This document shows positions 12,880-25,166 of a stretch of DNA of 64,000 nucleotides, in pieces. Each line of letters begins with the position of its first letter. Positions within the stretch are counted from its first letter, which is position 1. The notes under the pieces are model-generated. The model made no database searches. It had not been told where the DNA came from and saw only the letters and a list, made by a program, of their open reading frames with translations. Source of the DNA: Ramazzottius varieornatus (taxonomy: Eukaryota; Tardigrada; Eutardigrada; Parachela; Ramazzottiidae); contig BDGG01000001.1 in assembly GCA_001949185.1 (NCBI GenBank), positions 5,138,629-5,202,628 of the forward strand. The letters run 5' to 3'. Position numbers and translations under genes: made by a program.

Positions 12880-12900
12880 GACCCGAGTATAGTACTGACT
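12880..12900 (-). repeat. Right terminal inverted repeat of Harbinger element
   Basis: Reverse complement of the left terminus with a single mismatch in the 18-bp core, followed directly by the TTA target duplication at 12901-12903. Confidence 0.8.
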
Positions 12901-12903
12901 TTA

Positions 12904-13470
12904 CAGCACTTATACTAGAATGCGTTTCGCTGTGGTCACCAAGATATTTTCTGCGTCTGCGAGAAGGACAAATTAATGCGTTCGAAAGCAGACCAATGTG
13001 TCGCACTCCCTGGCGTGGTTTAGATTACTAAAGCCTTAATGCCATAATGCCTGAGGGCTAGAAGGTAAGTATAAGAAGAGCAGTATGTTCTAATAGCGGC
13101 TCGTGACTTCGCCGTTTATAAGGATTATACTGGAAGGGCAAGGCACATTATTGCTAATTTTGCACCTTTCCAGTGTCAGTTTCTATTCCTGGTGTGGCCA
13201 CTGGGCTTTGTTCCACGGAAGCCATCTGTACCTTAGCATGGACATCTCTCATTTACGTCCTTTGGAAGAAACTTTGCGTTAAGTCAAGGACGAGCTACTC
13301 CGAAGACGAGCTACTCCGAAGAACAGCTCGTTCGTCCCTGAAACAACTTCGTTCTCTGAGCCGGAGCACAGACGTGCATATCTTGGGTTGTCAGGGAAAG
13401 TAGGAGGGTTGAATTTCGAACGCTAAAACATCAGGAAAAGGCCAGTTGTATTTTTCTCACGTGAATCAAT
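12904..13470. other. Intergenic, short perfect tandem duplication
   Basis: No gene is supported. A perfect 16-bp tandem duplication occupies 13289-13304 and 13305-13320. A 76-residue open frame over it (13173-13403) has no recognisable feature and may include the 5' leader of the next gene. Confidence 0.45.
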
Positions 13471-15824
13471 ATGAGTGAGGTTGTGCCTCCACCAAGACCA
13501 GCACCCGTCGTACCCATTCCAGACTACGACAATTTCCAGTATGCTACTCAGGATGCACCGGAGTACACTGAACACATCAAGAGCATCTTAGCCAAAGCGA
13601 ACGAAAAAGTGAACGCTCGGACTGGTTTCCCAGAAAAGAACGCTTTTGGCCACCGTCATGCCGCCCCATCCGTCATCGGCGCAGCTTCTGAAGAAGCTCT
13701 TGCTTACTTCAGCCATATCAGTATGCTCTAACCGCACTCAAACTTTGTGCGAGGGGCTGATGCGTATAATGAATGTTATGGTGGCAAATTCAGGTTCGGA
13801 ATGTCTCATGCAGTTGATCCAGGACCAAACTTTGGAAGTCTTCGAAGGAGACAAAGTAGTCGGATCGTACAAGGTTAAAATCCTGAGGGTACCAGCCGAT
13901 GCCGGCAAGGAATTCTTCCGTGTAACGACGCATTTAACAAGTCAGGTTGGAGGCGAGAAGGTCGAGGAAACGCACGATGGCGTTGTCTCGGAAAATATGG
14001 CTACCGTCTACGAAAGCTACTGGCGCTTAGAATCGGCATGTCTGACCATGATACAATATTTCCTCGCGTAACCTGGGTTGCACTTTTGTTAAAAACTTGC
14101 ATTGGATCATAAATCTTACAATCTCTCTGCTTTTTTTACGGAATGCCGAAGCAACATCCGAACGAAAGTATCAGTTTGAGCATCAAGCCAACGGGAAGTG
14201 TTCGGTTGCCGTCTTGAACTCGTACAGCGGAGAAGTCAGCAGTTGGCTCAACGTGTATCCGGAGGACCAGGTTAGAGGCTTCGTCAGCGAGATCGCCCAT
14301 ATTCTGTTAGCACGGCTGCTCGCGATGGAAGAGAACATACCGGACAACTTTACGGTGCTATCCTTGAACAACTTTGGTCACTTCCGCGACGTCACCTATG
14401 TCAGTGAGTACTGCACTGATTGTCATCGCCGTTCTTGTGCCAACTTTACTGAATGAAAAGCTAATAATTATGTTTGGTCTTCTCCGCTACAGGAAAACGT
14501 TCTACCTCGTAAAACATTCGCTTTTCGCCCCTACAAAATCAGCTGCTTTGGCTTGTCGCGTAAGGTCCCACGTGGGACGGAGCAAGCGTACATCACGGTG
14601 CAGGAGCACTTCCTCAATCGTCGGTAGGTACGCATCTCCCTTATTTTGGTGATGTCTAGTAGTATACTGTGTACCAGAGGCACCAATCCGGCAGATTGAT
14701 CAGCGCCAACGAGAAAGACTCCAACATCGTAGTTCTAGCCACGGAGATTCCGCCTTGGGAGTCAACAAGTAAGCATTATGATAGTTTGTCTTGCTTTCGC
14801 AGTACGACAGAATGTTATTTCTTCCATAGACTTTACGAAGCCAACTGAACTGCAGGGAAGCACTTCGAACCCCGAAGACGACAGATGGTTGCTGAACTTC
14901 CACAAAGCTGAGGCGAAGGTGTGCTTTGATACCCCACAACTCGTACGAAATAAGTTACTCTGATTGGTACGTAAGAGCGCGCAGAGAGGCGAGAAAGAGA
15001 TTTGGCTAGCAGCTTTTCCTCTTTGTAATACGCAGTAAGAGACGGATCGTTTTACCGGAAGCAATTGGTTCCCAGCGAGGAAGTCCGCGCCCCGCACGCG
15101 CTGAGCTGCTACTGGCTCCCGCCAGCTCTTCCTAATCAGAGACGCCAGCCTAAGCGGTGGCGCGAAAACATGCGAAATCTGAGCTTCGACTAGGCCTGAA
15201 CCCTAGCCGCCGATACGGCAAAATCCCCTGCCTTGAAGCAATCATACAATAGTCGGAATAGGAAGGTAGCAAAACGCCTGATGGATGAACCACAGAGCCA
15301 AAAGAGCCACTCACCAACAATCCCGAAAAAAATTTACCTAAAGATGTGTTGAAGAAAAACTTCACTAGGGGCGGTCTCATCTTGGTAAGCCCACCTCCTT
15401 TTTCTAAGCTTCTTTTCGCCTCTCACAAATATTTCGCTCTGCCCTCTTTTTAAGTTTTTCTGAAATCGCTAGACTCAACTTCGTACGAGCAATCTGGCTG
15501 AGAACGTGCTGCACTAGTAAACAACCCACGTGATGTGCTGTAATGCAGGTGTCATGCGATATGAAGTCTGCAAACACGATGGCCAAGTACCCTCAGCTAC
15601 TGCAGCCCCTGCAGGAAATGGTACAACTGGTTCTTGCCGTCCGACCTGACAACGTGTTCCAGTTTGTCAACGACTCTTTCCGAAGCTACAAAATGCTATT
15701 CAGCAAGGCTAGCCAGGAGAACAAACGCCGAGTTCTGTCCCATATCGCAAGGAATGACTACGAGGAACCTGAACCACAAGACCGCGCTTTCCAGTTACTT
15801 CGGACTTACCGTCTCGACAAATAA
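13471..15824 (+). CDS. CATIP: Ciliogenesis-associated TTC17-interacting protein homologue (CATIP)
   Basis: About eight exons: 13471-13720, 13794 to about 14048, about 14149-14399, 14493-14623, 14680-14768, 14830 on, about 15037-15187, and about 15549-15824. The N-terminus is proline-rich and unlike vertebrate CATIP. From EALAYFSHI onward the order matches the family: a beta-rich region with TLEVFEGDKVVGSYKVKIL, then the diagnostic WLNVYPEDQVRGFVSEIAH with LARLLAMEENIPDNFTVLS, then NIVVLATEIPPWEST. The last exon carries the helical end LVLAVRPDNVFQFVNDSF, similar to RIIa-like tails that occur in this family. Known role: interaction with TTC17, actin organisation and cilium formation. Identification comes from blockwise similarity rather than an alignment. 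Some middle splice choices (end of exon 2, exons 6-7) are uncertain. The gene converges on the SPEF2 homologue. Confidence 0.7.
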
Positions 15825-16079
15825 CTCTCCACATGTGGATCGCATCACGTAGAAACTCAACTGTTTCAGCTACCGATAACAAACTACGTGGAAAATGGTC
15901 AGAAAAGCTTCTTACAGTTGCGTAAGTTCATTTTACTTTGGAGACTAAGGTTAACAAGAATACAGTATACCGAGCTCGAAAGTAACGAACTCCGTCCAAT
16001 GCAAAATATTTTTTCGACGGAGGAGGTAACCCAAGAAGGCGTTAGTGCGATTGTTGGAACTTTAGCTCGAGAAGACATT
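15825..16079. other. Short gap between convergent CATIP and SPEF2 genes
   Basis: About 255 bp separate the two stop codons. A plus-strand open frame (15888-16088) ends inside the SPEF2 terminus and includes a protein-like stretch (EEVTQEGVSAIVGTLARED), but no exon connection was found. The interval most likely holds both 3' untranslated regions. Confidence 0.4.
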
Positions 16080-19000
16080 TTAGGCTAACATAGTCCAGCG
16101 CTTTGGATCATCCACCGCAAATTTATCATCAGGCTCAAACGATCCAGCTGCTGTATCCGCAAAACCATCGATAGAGTTTTGTTCCTTCTGGTGAGCCGCT
16201 TTTAGCCAGGTGTCCAGTACACAGAAGGTTTCTCTGGCTACCGATCGTGATCTCCCAGACTGGCCAATGCACTCGACGATAAAGCGACAAATTCTTAACA
16301 TGGTCTGATTAACTTCCTGGTCCACTGCTTTTGTGAGCAACTCTCGCACAACACTTCGCTGGTTTCGCCGTTCGATCTCCACTTGCAGCTGGCTCTTTCC
16401 CTCCTTCTTGTCCGCCACCGACTCCGTCTTTCCTTGCGAAATTACAGGTTGGCCGGTAGTCACAGTCACTGCTTTCTTTTGTCGTTGTTCCATTTTTAAA
16501 CGTTGTCGGTTGAGGATATCCTGCCTAACTGTCATAAACAGCGCTTCCATATCCTTCTCCTCGAAAACATCCAGCCAGTCTTGCGACTCGCCCGGCTCGA
16601 AGGTCTCCTCGGCCACTTTCCTGTCTGAAGTCTGCTCCGGCTCTTGTCCGATACAATGTGCGCTTTCTTGGCCATCCATGTCTCGCACCTCAGCCAGGAG
16701 TCGATCCTTCAGACTCATTTCTCCTTCCGCTTTTAGATCCTTTTCTGAGCCATTTTGGTCTGATCTGGAAGTTCCATCAGTCAAGCCAGTGTCGTCGTTC
16801 TGAGTAACGAGGACGTTATCCAAATTCACTGCTTCGGTAATAAATTCTGGGTTCTGCGCGAAGCTCGAATCAAGACCTTTCCCCGGGGCAACGGAATCGA
16901 TTTCGGTTTGCACGAGCTCATCCAGCTGATCTTCATCGTTACGTTCGGTTCGGACAGGTCGCGAAAGTTTTCTGGTGAAGACTTCAATGAATTCATCGAG
17001 ATGGAACCGAACAGCTTGCAGTATCTTCCACCAAAAGTCCTCATCGTCGTCGATTATGTCCAGGAAGGAACACTGCTCTTCTTCCGGGGTTCCGCTGGTG
17101 ATGAAGCGGTCCAACTTGACTTTGGCTTCTAAGTCACACTCTTCAATGAATTTCTTCACCTCACTCAACGCATGATCGTTCACACGAAAGACAGGTGGTG
17201 CGAAATGCCCAAGAGAAAGATCGCTGTGTAGACCGGCATGACAGACTGCGACGTACAGCTTCCACAAGAAACGAAGGCTGTGCCGAAAGTACTCAATTTC
17301 TGCCTCTATGAGACCCAGGCAAGCATTGCGGAAGGAAAGGATCACTTCGGTATAGCCGCTATTGCCCATCAGTTTCCTCAAGCAGGTCTGACGACCCGAG
17401 TGGCGGAAATCGACTATGGTACATGCTGTTTCGTAGAAGCCGTCAAGTTTTCTTATCCAGTCTTTCGTGGGATGGATGTCTGGATTTCGTTGATGCTGAT
17501 AATTAAACCGCGACCCGAAGTCTTTCATCAAAATATCCAGCGTTGTACTAGTTTGATCTATGCAACTTCGGAATATTTCTTTCACATTCTTCGTATTTCC
17601 TGAAAAAACAGACCAAGGTTGAATTTTTGAATAGACCACACAGTTTGTCATGTAAATGTTCTTCCTTTCCGGAAACTTTTTTCTAGGAACAACCATTTCT
17701 ATGACCATTTTCTAGGAGCTTCTTAGGAAATGAGTTTGGTGACTCGTACCCGCTAGCCTTCCTTCCGCGTGTCGAAGTGCTGGCATCAAATGTACCAGCC
17801 TGTCAGCGTGCTGCAATTCCACTTCCTTCCATAGGGTCACCATCTGTGGATACTTCTCCGCTCCGATGAATGGAAATTCAAAGATTGAAACCCGTTCGGA
17901 TTCAGTTGAAAGTTCCTGAATGTCAACGAAGAGCTTGTTACTGCGATGCCACGAAGAAATGTGATTTTCCAGTAGCTTCAACGTGCTGTCCATCCAGCAC
18001 TGGAGAAACGTCTGAGCTGCAGTGCCCTCGATATCAGATGAGTCTCTGATTTCTAACTCCTTCAACGCCAGTAGTCCATCTCGTAGCTCTTTCACATCCC
18101 GGAAAGCGTTGCTGACCGGTCTACCCGATGAACGAGTATAGTTGTCGGAGCGGCGCAGTTCGTTGATTAATCGTCGTAGCTTCCTTGCTCGGTTCTTTCC
18201 AAACGCCTCGTTGACCAAAGCTTTGTCGTTGTTCAGTCGCTTACGGAGCGGGAAAGAAGATTTTCTGTATATGGCCAGAACTGAAAAAAACGAAGACAGC
18301 CATCGTGACATAGAAAACTACCAGTTCAGAGTGGATTTCGCAAAATTAATCTGCTACCACACTGACACGTGTACTTTTCTAAATCCGATGTTGATATTGT
18401 TGCGACGTGCTCACCAATTCTTTTTGGAATTGTATCAGGGCTTTTGGCCACAATATCTCGCAGTCTTCCTTCGCATTTGCAATACACATCCCGAATCAGA
18501 ATGATATCTTGCTTGAATAAATAGTGTATGGCGGATTTCGCTATCCTCTTTCCGAGCAGACGTCGAGCCAGCTGATGTCGGATGGATGTTCGGTAGTTCC
18601 AGATGTGCTCACACACCTTCCCTAGAATGGTGTATATCTGCGCTTGTGCCTCAGCTGATACCCCGAAAGAACAGATGGTTCTGTTCAGTCGCAGCACTTC
18701 TTCCACGACGCTCCTAAGTTCACCGAAAGTCTTTTCAGGCTCGTCCCAGTCATCATACTCTCCCACATGTTCAATGAGGAAGCTCGAGTAAAACCGCTGC
18801 ACTTTTTCCCAAGCCAGTTCGTTCACTTCCTCGAACGTCTTCAGGTACTTGGTCAACTTGTTGCGAACAGCTTCGGGTGGTGGAGGCCATTCTTCCACCT
18901 CCTCGTGGTTGGGCGTACCGCCTACCAAAATCCAACATAGTCACGGTAACTATGAATCAAGCCTTTTCTAAAAACCTACCTTTTCCTTTGACCGTTTTGG

Positions 19001-22000
19001 CAGGTGGCTTTTGGGGTACATTCTCCACCGCTGCAGGTTCGTCCGCATCTATCAAAATCTCCTTGGATTGCACCTTTTGAAGCGCACCACCGGTCGAGTA
19101 TGGCGAGATGAGGCTCGGGCCGGTGAGAAGTTCGCTCTCTTTCGGATACTCGATCCGCAGGATGGCGCCAAAAAAACTGCGGGGTGTCGGTCTGGGTTTC
19201 GGCCCGTTCTCGTCAGCCACCCAACGTGCTTCTCGCCATGTCTCTCTGGGTGGGAAAGTGTCTGCTGAGTAAACTCCCAGACGGCCTTCCAGTACCTGCA
19301 GGAAGTCGACAGACGACGGGAAGTCGGTAATGATCCAGCCAAAAGGCGGAGGTGGCGGTGGCTCTTCCGGCTTCTCTGGGTCTAAAACGACAATCGATAT
19401 CACTGGAATTCGGCACTACAACAGCAGTACACGCGCGACGAGGTATTACGGGCCAGTAAAAATTACGGGCCACGCCAGGCCCTTTCGCTACGGCGGCACG
19501 GGCAGGTGATTCTTACTACAAGTAAGAACCAACATCGAGGCTGCTCTGCTGTACGTACGTGCTGGATATTGGGCCGACGAGTTAACTTAAAGCTTGTCAT
19601 ATTTATTATAGCGTTTAGATCTCCATTTTACCGGAACACTCAGATCTTCAACAGTTCAAGCTATTTCAGAGCTTCTCCGGGAGAAAGTCGAATATCAATC
19701 GACAGCAGCGTTGAAGCGTAAGAGTAAAACAGATTATCAGTTGATGGCCACTGTCCATGACAATTTTCTACGGTTGAATTTTACTGCGTTACGTCAATTG
19801 TCCGAGCTCTGTTTCTGACTTCCATACAAATTGTAAATTTGCCGTCTTTTCCGCCTGGCCCGTAATTCTTGCTGGCCCGTAATATCTCGCCGTTCGTGTA
19901 CTCCCTTATGGTAACCGTGGAAAATTTTCAGTGAGATATTCGCTTCGTCCAGTTGTCGTTATTCGTTTGAAATCCACATTGGAACAGCTTGCTCTGGCGA
20001 TCGCTTGTACGTATATGGGTGTTTAAAAAAACCATTTGTGGTTACCTCAGCTGGGCATGTCGTAAAGCTGACAAGACGCTAGACATGGTCAACGAAAACT
20101 TCTCGTTTGGACATCTGTACTGGACAAACTGAACTGAAATTGCGTGTGATGACGAACGAAGCACGAAAACATTTTTCTTGTACTTTGTGAAATGAAGCAA
20201 AAATTACACAGTAAAAGTCGAAGATTGCGAAAGTCGTACCCATGAATCGAAAATTTTATGAAATTGAATTCTCGTGGCGATCCAGTGGAACGCTGATGAT
20301 ACAACTTCGATCGTCTGCTTGCTGGTCTCCCAAAGCTTGGGATGCCAGCAAGCGGAACGTAAAGACCGTCATCTTGAGTGGCGTATGTGTTCATTGTTTC
20401 TGGTCGGGGGCGTGCGCCACTCGGCAGGGTGGCTGCGTGCGCCTTGTTTACCGGCCTCCCAAAACTGGTAAGGCATACAAACTACTGTATTTCTAAAATT
20501 ATTCAAACTCGGTGCTGCACTGAGGTTCGCAGACGATCCGATTTGTACCATCAGCATTCCACTGAATTCACGAGTACTTTAATTTCATGAAATTTTCGAT
20601 TTATGGATAGCACTTTAGCAATTCTTGAGTTTTGCTGTGTCAATTTTGCTTCATTTCGTGGAGTACAAGAAAAGATGTTTTCGTGGAATTTCAAACCAGT
20701 TTGTCCAGTCCAGTTGTCCAGTGGAGTTGTCCAGTAGAGCTGTCCAAACGAGAATTGTCCGTTCTCCATGTCCGGCGTCTTGTCCAGCTTTCACGACATA
20801 CCCCTTAGTTGAAGCAAATGACATCTGTTTGCATTGGCTGAATGAGAATATTTGAACTACGAAAGGCTTATAGAGGCTTTTACCCTGAATTATTTGTGAA
20901 CTTTGTTGTTCTGCAAAAATACATAAAGACAGAGCAACTTTTTCTTTCGTTAATTTGTTTTGTTTAACATCGAGCAGCAGTGCTCGGGTGCGGGAACTCC
21001 GTACGAGGTAGCCAGCATGAATATATCCGGGCCTGATCTCGACCCATACAGTACTTCTTCAAGCTATTGATAGCTTTTCTCGGCTCCTAAATTAAGAAAA
21101 ACTTTTCTCCATTCTTTTGCAATAAATCAGAAGCTCAGAAATAGCAGAACTGGAACGATATTTGCCTTGGGAGGAAGGTGGGTCGGACGTAATGTTAAAT
21201 AGCCCGTTTGACGTACTATGGTCAATAAATATGTTTCCAAAATGATCAAGTGAATATGTTTACAAAAATCTCCAGCAAAAGTTCGAACTGCTTACTGGGT
21301 TCTGGTATTGGTTCAGAGGCCTTCATGTCGTGCTTGCCGTGGTGTTTAGCGTCAGTCTTCGGAGCATGTCCACCTTTTGCTGCCACGTTTGTTCCACCGG
21401 CATTAGCGAGCTCATCTGCCGCTTTAACTTTCGTCGGAAGACGTATTACTCTTTGCTCAATAGCGTGCTCGAGCAAGTCAATCAACAAATTCGGGTCGAC
21501 TGCTGCTTCGTCCATCAACTTTCGTAAAATCCTTCGCGTCTGGGCGTAGTTATTTCGTATCGAGTTATGATCAGTGGCTAACAAGGAAGTCATAGAGGTG
21601 GGAAATGACTTGGACTTTTCGCGTTTCAACGTGGAAGTCACACTGGACTTTTTGGTTTCACCGGTTCCTGCCTTCGACTTACGACGACTACCTGCAAACA
21701 ATTCACCAGAAGAAAAGTTTTCCAGCTGCCGATCGATCGGCAAGTTTGTTTTCGCTCGGAATGAGCCTTTTATGACATCAAGCACTTTGAAATATATGAC
21801 TGTGACGCAGGTTCAATGTGCTTCACTTTGTCGCGGTAACGAAGCAAAAACGGATGGCGGAAAAAATTTGAACCCACAACTCGAAAAATGCTGGGCTGTT
21901 GAGGGGCAGTCTTTCTATCAACAAGCGACTCAGCAGGAGACAAGCACCTGCGTGCACTTCCGAACCAGGATGCCTCATTATTTATCATGTTCGATCAGTT

Positions 22001-25000
22001 GACCGCTAAGGCTGCGCACAGACTCGGCCACAGAGTGCAAGAGCGCAGGGGGCACCGTTCCAAGCACCCCACACATTTTCGGTGCTTCCAGCTTACTCAT
22101 CACAGCTTTGTGACCTGTGGTCGAAACTTTCTGCTGACTTGAGAGTCATGTTCCTCGAGGTCTGTTTTATGGAGATACCCATGTTTCTGAATGCTATGCT
22201 AGTCACCAGCCCAATTTTCTAAGATTTCTCTCACGATGCTTTAATGCAGGATTTCGTACCTTTTTCTTTTTCGGCTGGTGCTTCGGGTGGAGGTTGGAGT
22301 GCTGTCTCGACGGCTTCATGGACCAAGTCAGCCACACTAATAACTTCCAAATTGTACATAGTGGCCAGCTTGTTGACGACGGCCAGCTTTAGTGGACTAC
22401 TCCGTTTGCCGACAACCCATACACTAACGAACTTGCAGGCAAACTTGAACTCTGGTATCGGATCAGGTCGCCACTCCTCACTGTTCAAGCAACAAGACAA
22501 AATGTGACCGAGATAGCGACGTTCCTGCACTACGTTCCCCACGAACTCAGTCATCCACCCTGTAAAACCGATATCGACACCCAAGTGCAATATACGTACG
22601 AGTGCGTAGTGCGCAGAACCAAACAGTTCCTCGAGACTTTCTCCAGCCTCGTTTTCTGGACTATAAGGAGAATACAGCGGTGTTGTCAGGGCATGGTGAA
22701 GGGGCAAGGTCGAACTCTTTGCCTTCCGCTCATCCGAATTCTCCTATTTTGAACCGGTGTGGAATTTCGGTCTTTATCTATGAAACCGAGTCAACACTGA
22801 AAGACGCGGATGAGCGGAAGGGGAAAAGTTCGACCTGACAGCTCCACCATACCTGACATTTCCACTATGTTTTCCTCGTAGTCTTGAAGGATCATCCCTA
22901 TGTGAATTTCGTTATTTTTGTGATAGATCTTACCAAGTTCTTCGTAAGGGAAAGCAGTCGAAATTTCCCGGTATTCTTCCAGCTCGACATCGTCCCAAAA
23001 TAGTGTGATTTGATCTGACGAATAATTGTCTTCCAAGATTGCCGGCTCAGGTTCTATTACAGGTTCATCGAACATCGGCTCTGGGTCCGGTTCTTCCCTC
23101 ACCAGCGGTCCTTCGGGCTCTCCAAATTGTGCTTCCGGGTCAATCATCATTGTGAAATCTTCTCCCGCTTCTTTCGCCACCCTCCCGGCCATCATGGAGA
23201 AGTTCGTCTCGTAATTTTCCCACAAGATCTGATTACACATGTTGTACTCTCGACTGAATATCTGATAGATCTCCGGGAAGTACCTCACGCTGGCCTTTTC
23301 ACACCACTCTTTCAGTTTGTCTTCGCTGAGCAAATAATCTCCCAGCATGTCCCAAAAGCCTTCATTGACCATGGCTTTCACGTATTCGTACTGTCGTTCT
23401 TCATTTTCTTCCTCCCTTTTCCTAATCTTCCTGCACATCCCATCGAACTCTTCCCGCCTCTTGTACAACAAAGCCAGCGCCTGTTTCCTGTCTTCTTCTG
23501 CCTTCGCGTTGATTTTCCTAATCAACTGTATTGATTGTTGTTCCTCCCTCTCTCGTTTCTTTTCAATCAGAAGATCCATCCATAAGGCCTGCGCGTGCTT
23601 AGCCGCTTCATTCTTCTTGGCTTTATACTCCTCTGCCTTTTGTTTGATGCTGGTGAGATAACTTTTTTTACTGAAACTACTCGAGCTTTTTTTCGGCTTG
23701 ATCACAGTGGACTCATGTAATGTCGCGAAAAGTACCGGCGGATCGGCTTCGACTGGCGCCATCAGCATGTCTTTCTTTGCCTGTAGGTTAACAGCTGACT
23801 TTGATTGCTTGATGCCATGGATGGATGGAGCACGAGTAGACAACTGTTCAGATTCCTTCGGTACACGCTGAGCGCTTTTACTCGTATGAAGTTCAGGTGA
23901 CTTCGGGTCCGTCCGTGTCCGACCTTTGGATGGCGACGACGGCGAAGAGGCTTCAGGATGTGGGGGTTCAACTACAGGTGGTGGAAGTGGAGGATGGCGA
24001 ACCTTGTCAACCTTCTCATCGAATTCATCAAGTTCATGCTGGACGGCACCTTCCCAGTCTGAGTGATACTTCGTCCGTTCCATCGCATCTGCTCTGAAAA
24101 CTGCTGTCAAATGTGATAAAATTCTAAGTCATCAACAAGAGAACGGTAGGGTGAGAAAACCGTTACCTTAGTGGGACTGAAGCCATGTCGATGCTGGCTT
24201 CCATATCTGGCTTCTTTTCGAGGAAGTGGCGGATTCTGGCTTCAGCCTGTCGACAACGGTCTTCTCCCGGTATATGGTATCTATCGTCCATCGCTTTGTA
24301 GGTCTCGTAGTCCATATTCGAGACTGCCAGAAAATTCATCCATGAACCCTGGAAGACAAAACCGTATCAGAAGAGTTCGTGAGTCCACCAGAGCACTGGC
24401 CTATCTGACGCGAAGTATGGTGTCCCAGGTGTGACGTCATTGCGAGCGCGGCCCTGAGCCAGACCGCCCAGCTAGTTTTTCGTCAGCGCCATGCGTCAAT
24501 CAACAGGCACACAGCAAATCACAACAACCGTACCTTGCGTTGGAATTTCTCGGCTTTGTCAATCATCCACTTAGGATCTCGCATTGGCAGAACTTTTAGG
24601 ATTTTCAAAAGGTTGTAGGCAAAATATTCCGCCGTGCCTCGGGCCATCTGCCAGATATAAACAGCCATTCATGTGGCGTTAAACAGATGGAAAAAAGGCG
24701 GAGGCTACTGTACAGCCAATACATTCTGGGAAATATCAGGTGGAACAGCTCAATAATACCTGCCTGCATCAACTTCTTAACGTCTTCCAAAGATAGACGC
24801 AAATCGACGTCCTCCAACGCCGGTAAAATCCGGGAAAAATTCCGTATTTTGACCGCTTCATCTCTAAGAAAACAAAACCGTCCCATCGGACCCGTCTAGG
24901 TTTGTTCCAGCCACGGCCAAAGGACAAATACTCACCTGGCGTTCTCGAAGAACGCGAAATCCGGCTGCAGTCCAAACTTCTGAAGTATTTCGCCGATAAG

Positions 25001-25166
25001 GTATCCATTAGCAAAGCTGGACGCAAAGTTGAAGTCATCTAAAAACCACGAATTATGTATAACTTCCGAGGGACGGATCTGAACGAAACGAAGGATCAAC
25101 GCCATTACCTAGTGTGGTTGATAACCCAATGCGTTGATTCAGTATTTTCTTCAGTTCGCGCGCCAT
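16080..25166 (-). CDS. SPEF2: Sperm flagellar protein 2 homologue (SPEF2/KPL2)
   Basis: A long multi-exon gene. The start ATG is at 25164-25166 (exon 1: 25109-25166) and the stop TAA at 16080-16082. Exon 2 (24936-25038) has FASSFANGYLIGEILQKFGL and exon 3 (24760-24863) has IRNFSRILPAL, the CH-like N-terminal domain of SPEF2. Later exons: about 24352-24175; 22853 to about 24105 with a long charged coiled coil (KKREREEQQSIQLIRKINA) and repeated acidic/proline segments; 22258-22664; about 21296-21785; 18977-19403; then about 18930-18340, 18290-17747 and 17608-16080. Exons at 22.3-22.6 kb and 19.4 kb carry an adenylate-kinase-like module: VSVWVVGKRSS in the P-loop position and PFGWIITDFPSSVDFLQVLEG resembling the kinase lid-side motif. 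The large helical C-terminal half is typical. SPEF2 is a central-pair axonemal protein needed for flagellar assembly. Exon borders inside 17-24 kb are approximate. Confidence 0.8.
19430..19898. mobile_element. Tc1/mariner-type MITE, about 470 bp, in SPEF2 intron
   Basis: Inverted repeats of about 50 bp: the left one starts CACGCGCGACGAGGTATTAC at 19430, and the right end (19898 inward) is its approximate reverse complement. Both contain ATTACGGGCCAG twice. TA dinucleotides flank both ends (19428-19429, 19899-19900), the target duplication expected of Tc1/mariner relatives. No coding capacity is seen inside. Confidence 0.7.
20053..20803. mobile_element. Foldback-like element with about 270-bp inverted arms
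   Basis: The left arm (20053-20318) and right arm (20529-20803) are reverse complements along most of their length, with several small indels. Shared blocks include GACAAGACGC, TCTCGTTTGGACA, TCTTGTACT, AATCGAAAATTTTATGAAAT (one mismatch) and GATCGTCTGC. A spacer of about 210 bp lies between them. The right arm has a short array of TGTCCAGT-like repeats. It sits in the same SPEF2 intron as the MITE. No clear target duplication was identified. Confidence 0.75.

Larger units (their letters stand above)
9343..12900. mobile_element. PIF/Harbinger-type DNA transposon, 3.56 kb
   Basis: Terminal inverted repeats of 21 bp lie at 9343-9363 and 12880-12900 (18 bp nearly identical, outermost 3 bp divergent). 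They are flanked by the same trinucleotide TTA at 9340-9342 and 12901-12903, the TWA-type 3-bp target duplication typical of PIF/Harbinger (family knowledge). Subterminal motifs containing GCGACCTAG occur near both ends. Inside are a plus-strand MADF gene (9751-11047) and a minus-strand DDE transposase gene (11100-12535), converging with about 50 bp between their stop codons. This two-gene layout is the hallmark of the superfamily. A 14-base G run follows the left repeat. The MADF gene reads intact, while the transposase carries stops and frameshifts, so the copy is probably non-autonomous. Confidence 0.85.

Noticed and set aside
15888-16088. Extra CATIP exon or separate plus-strand gene
   Set aside because: The frame looks protein-like but has no matching donor/acceptor chain, and the CATIP frame already ends at 15824.
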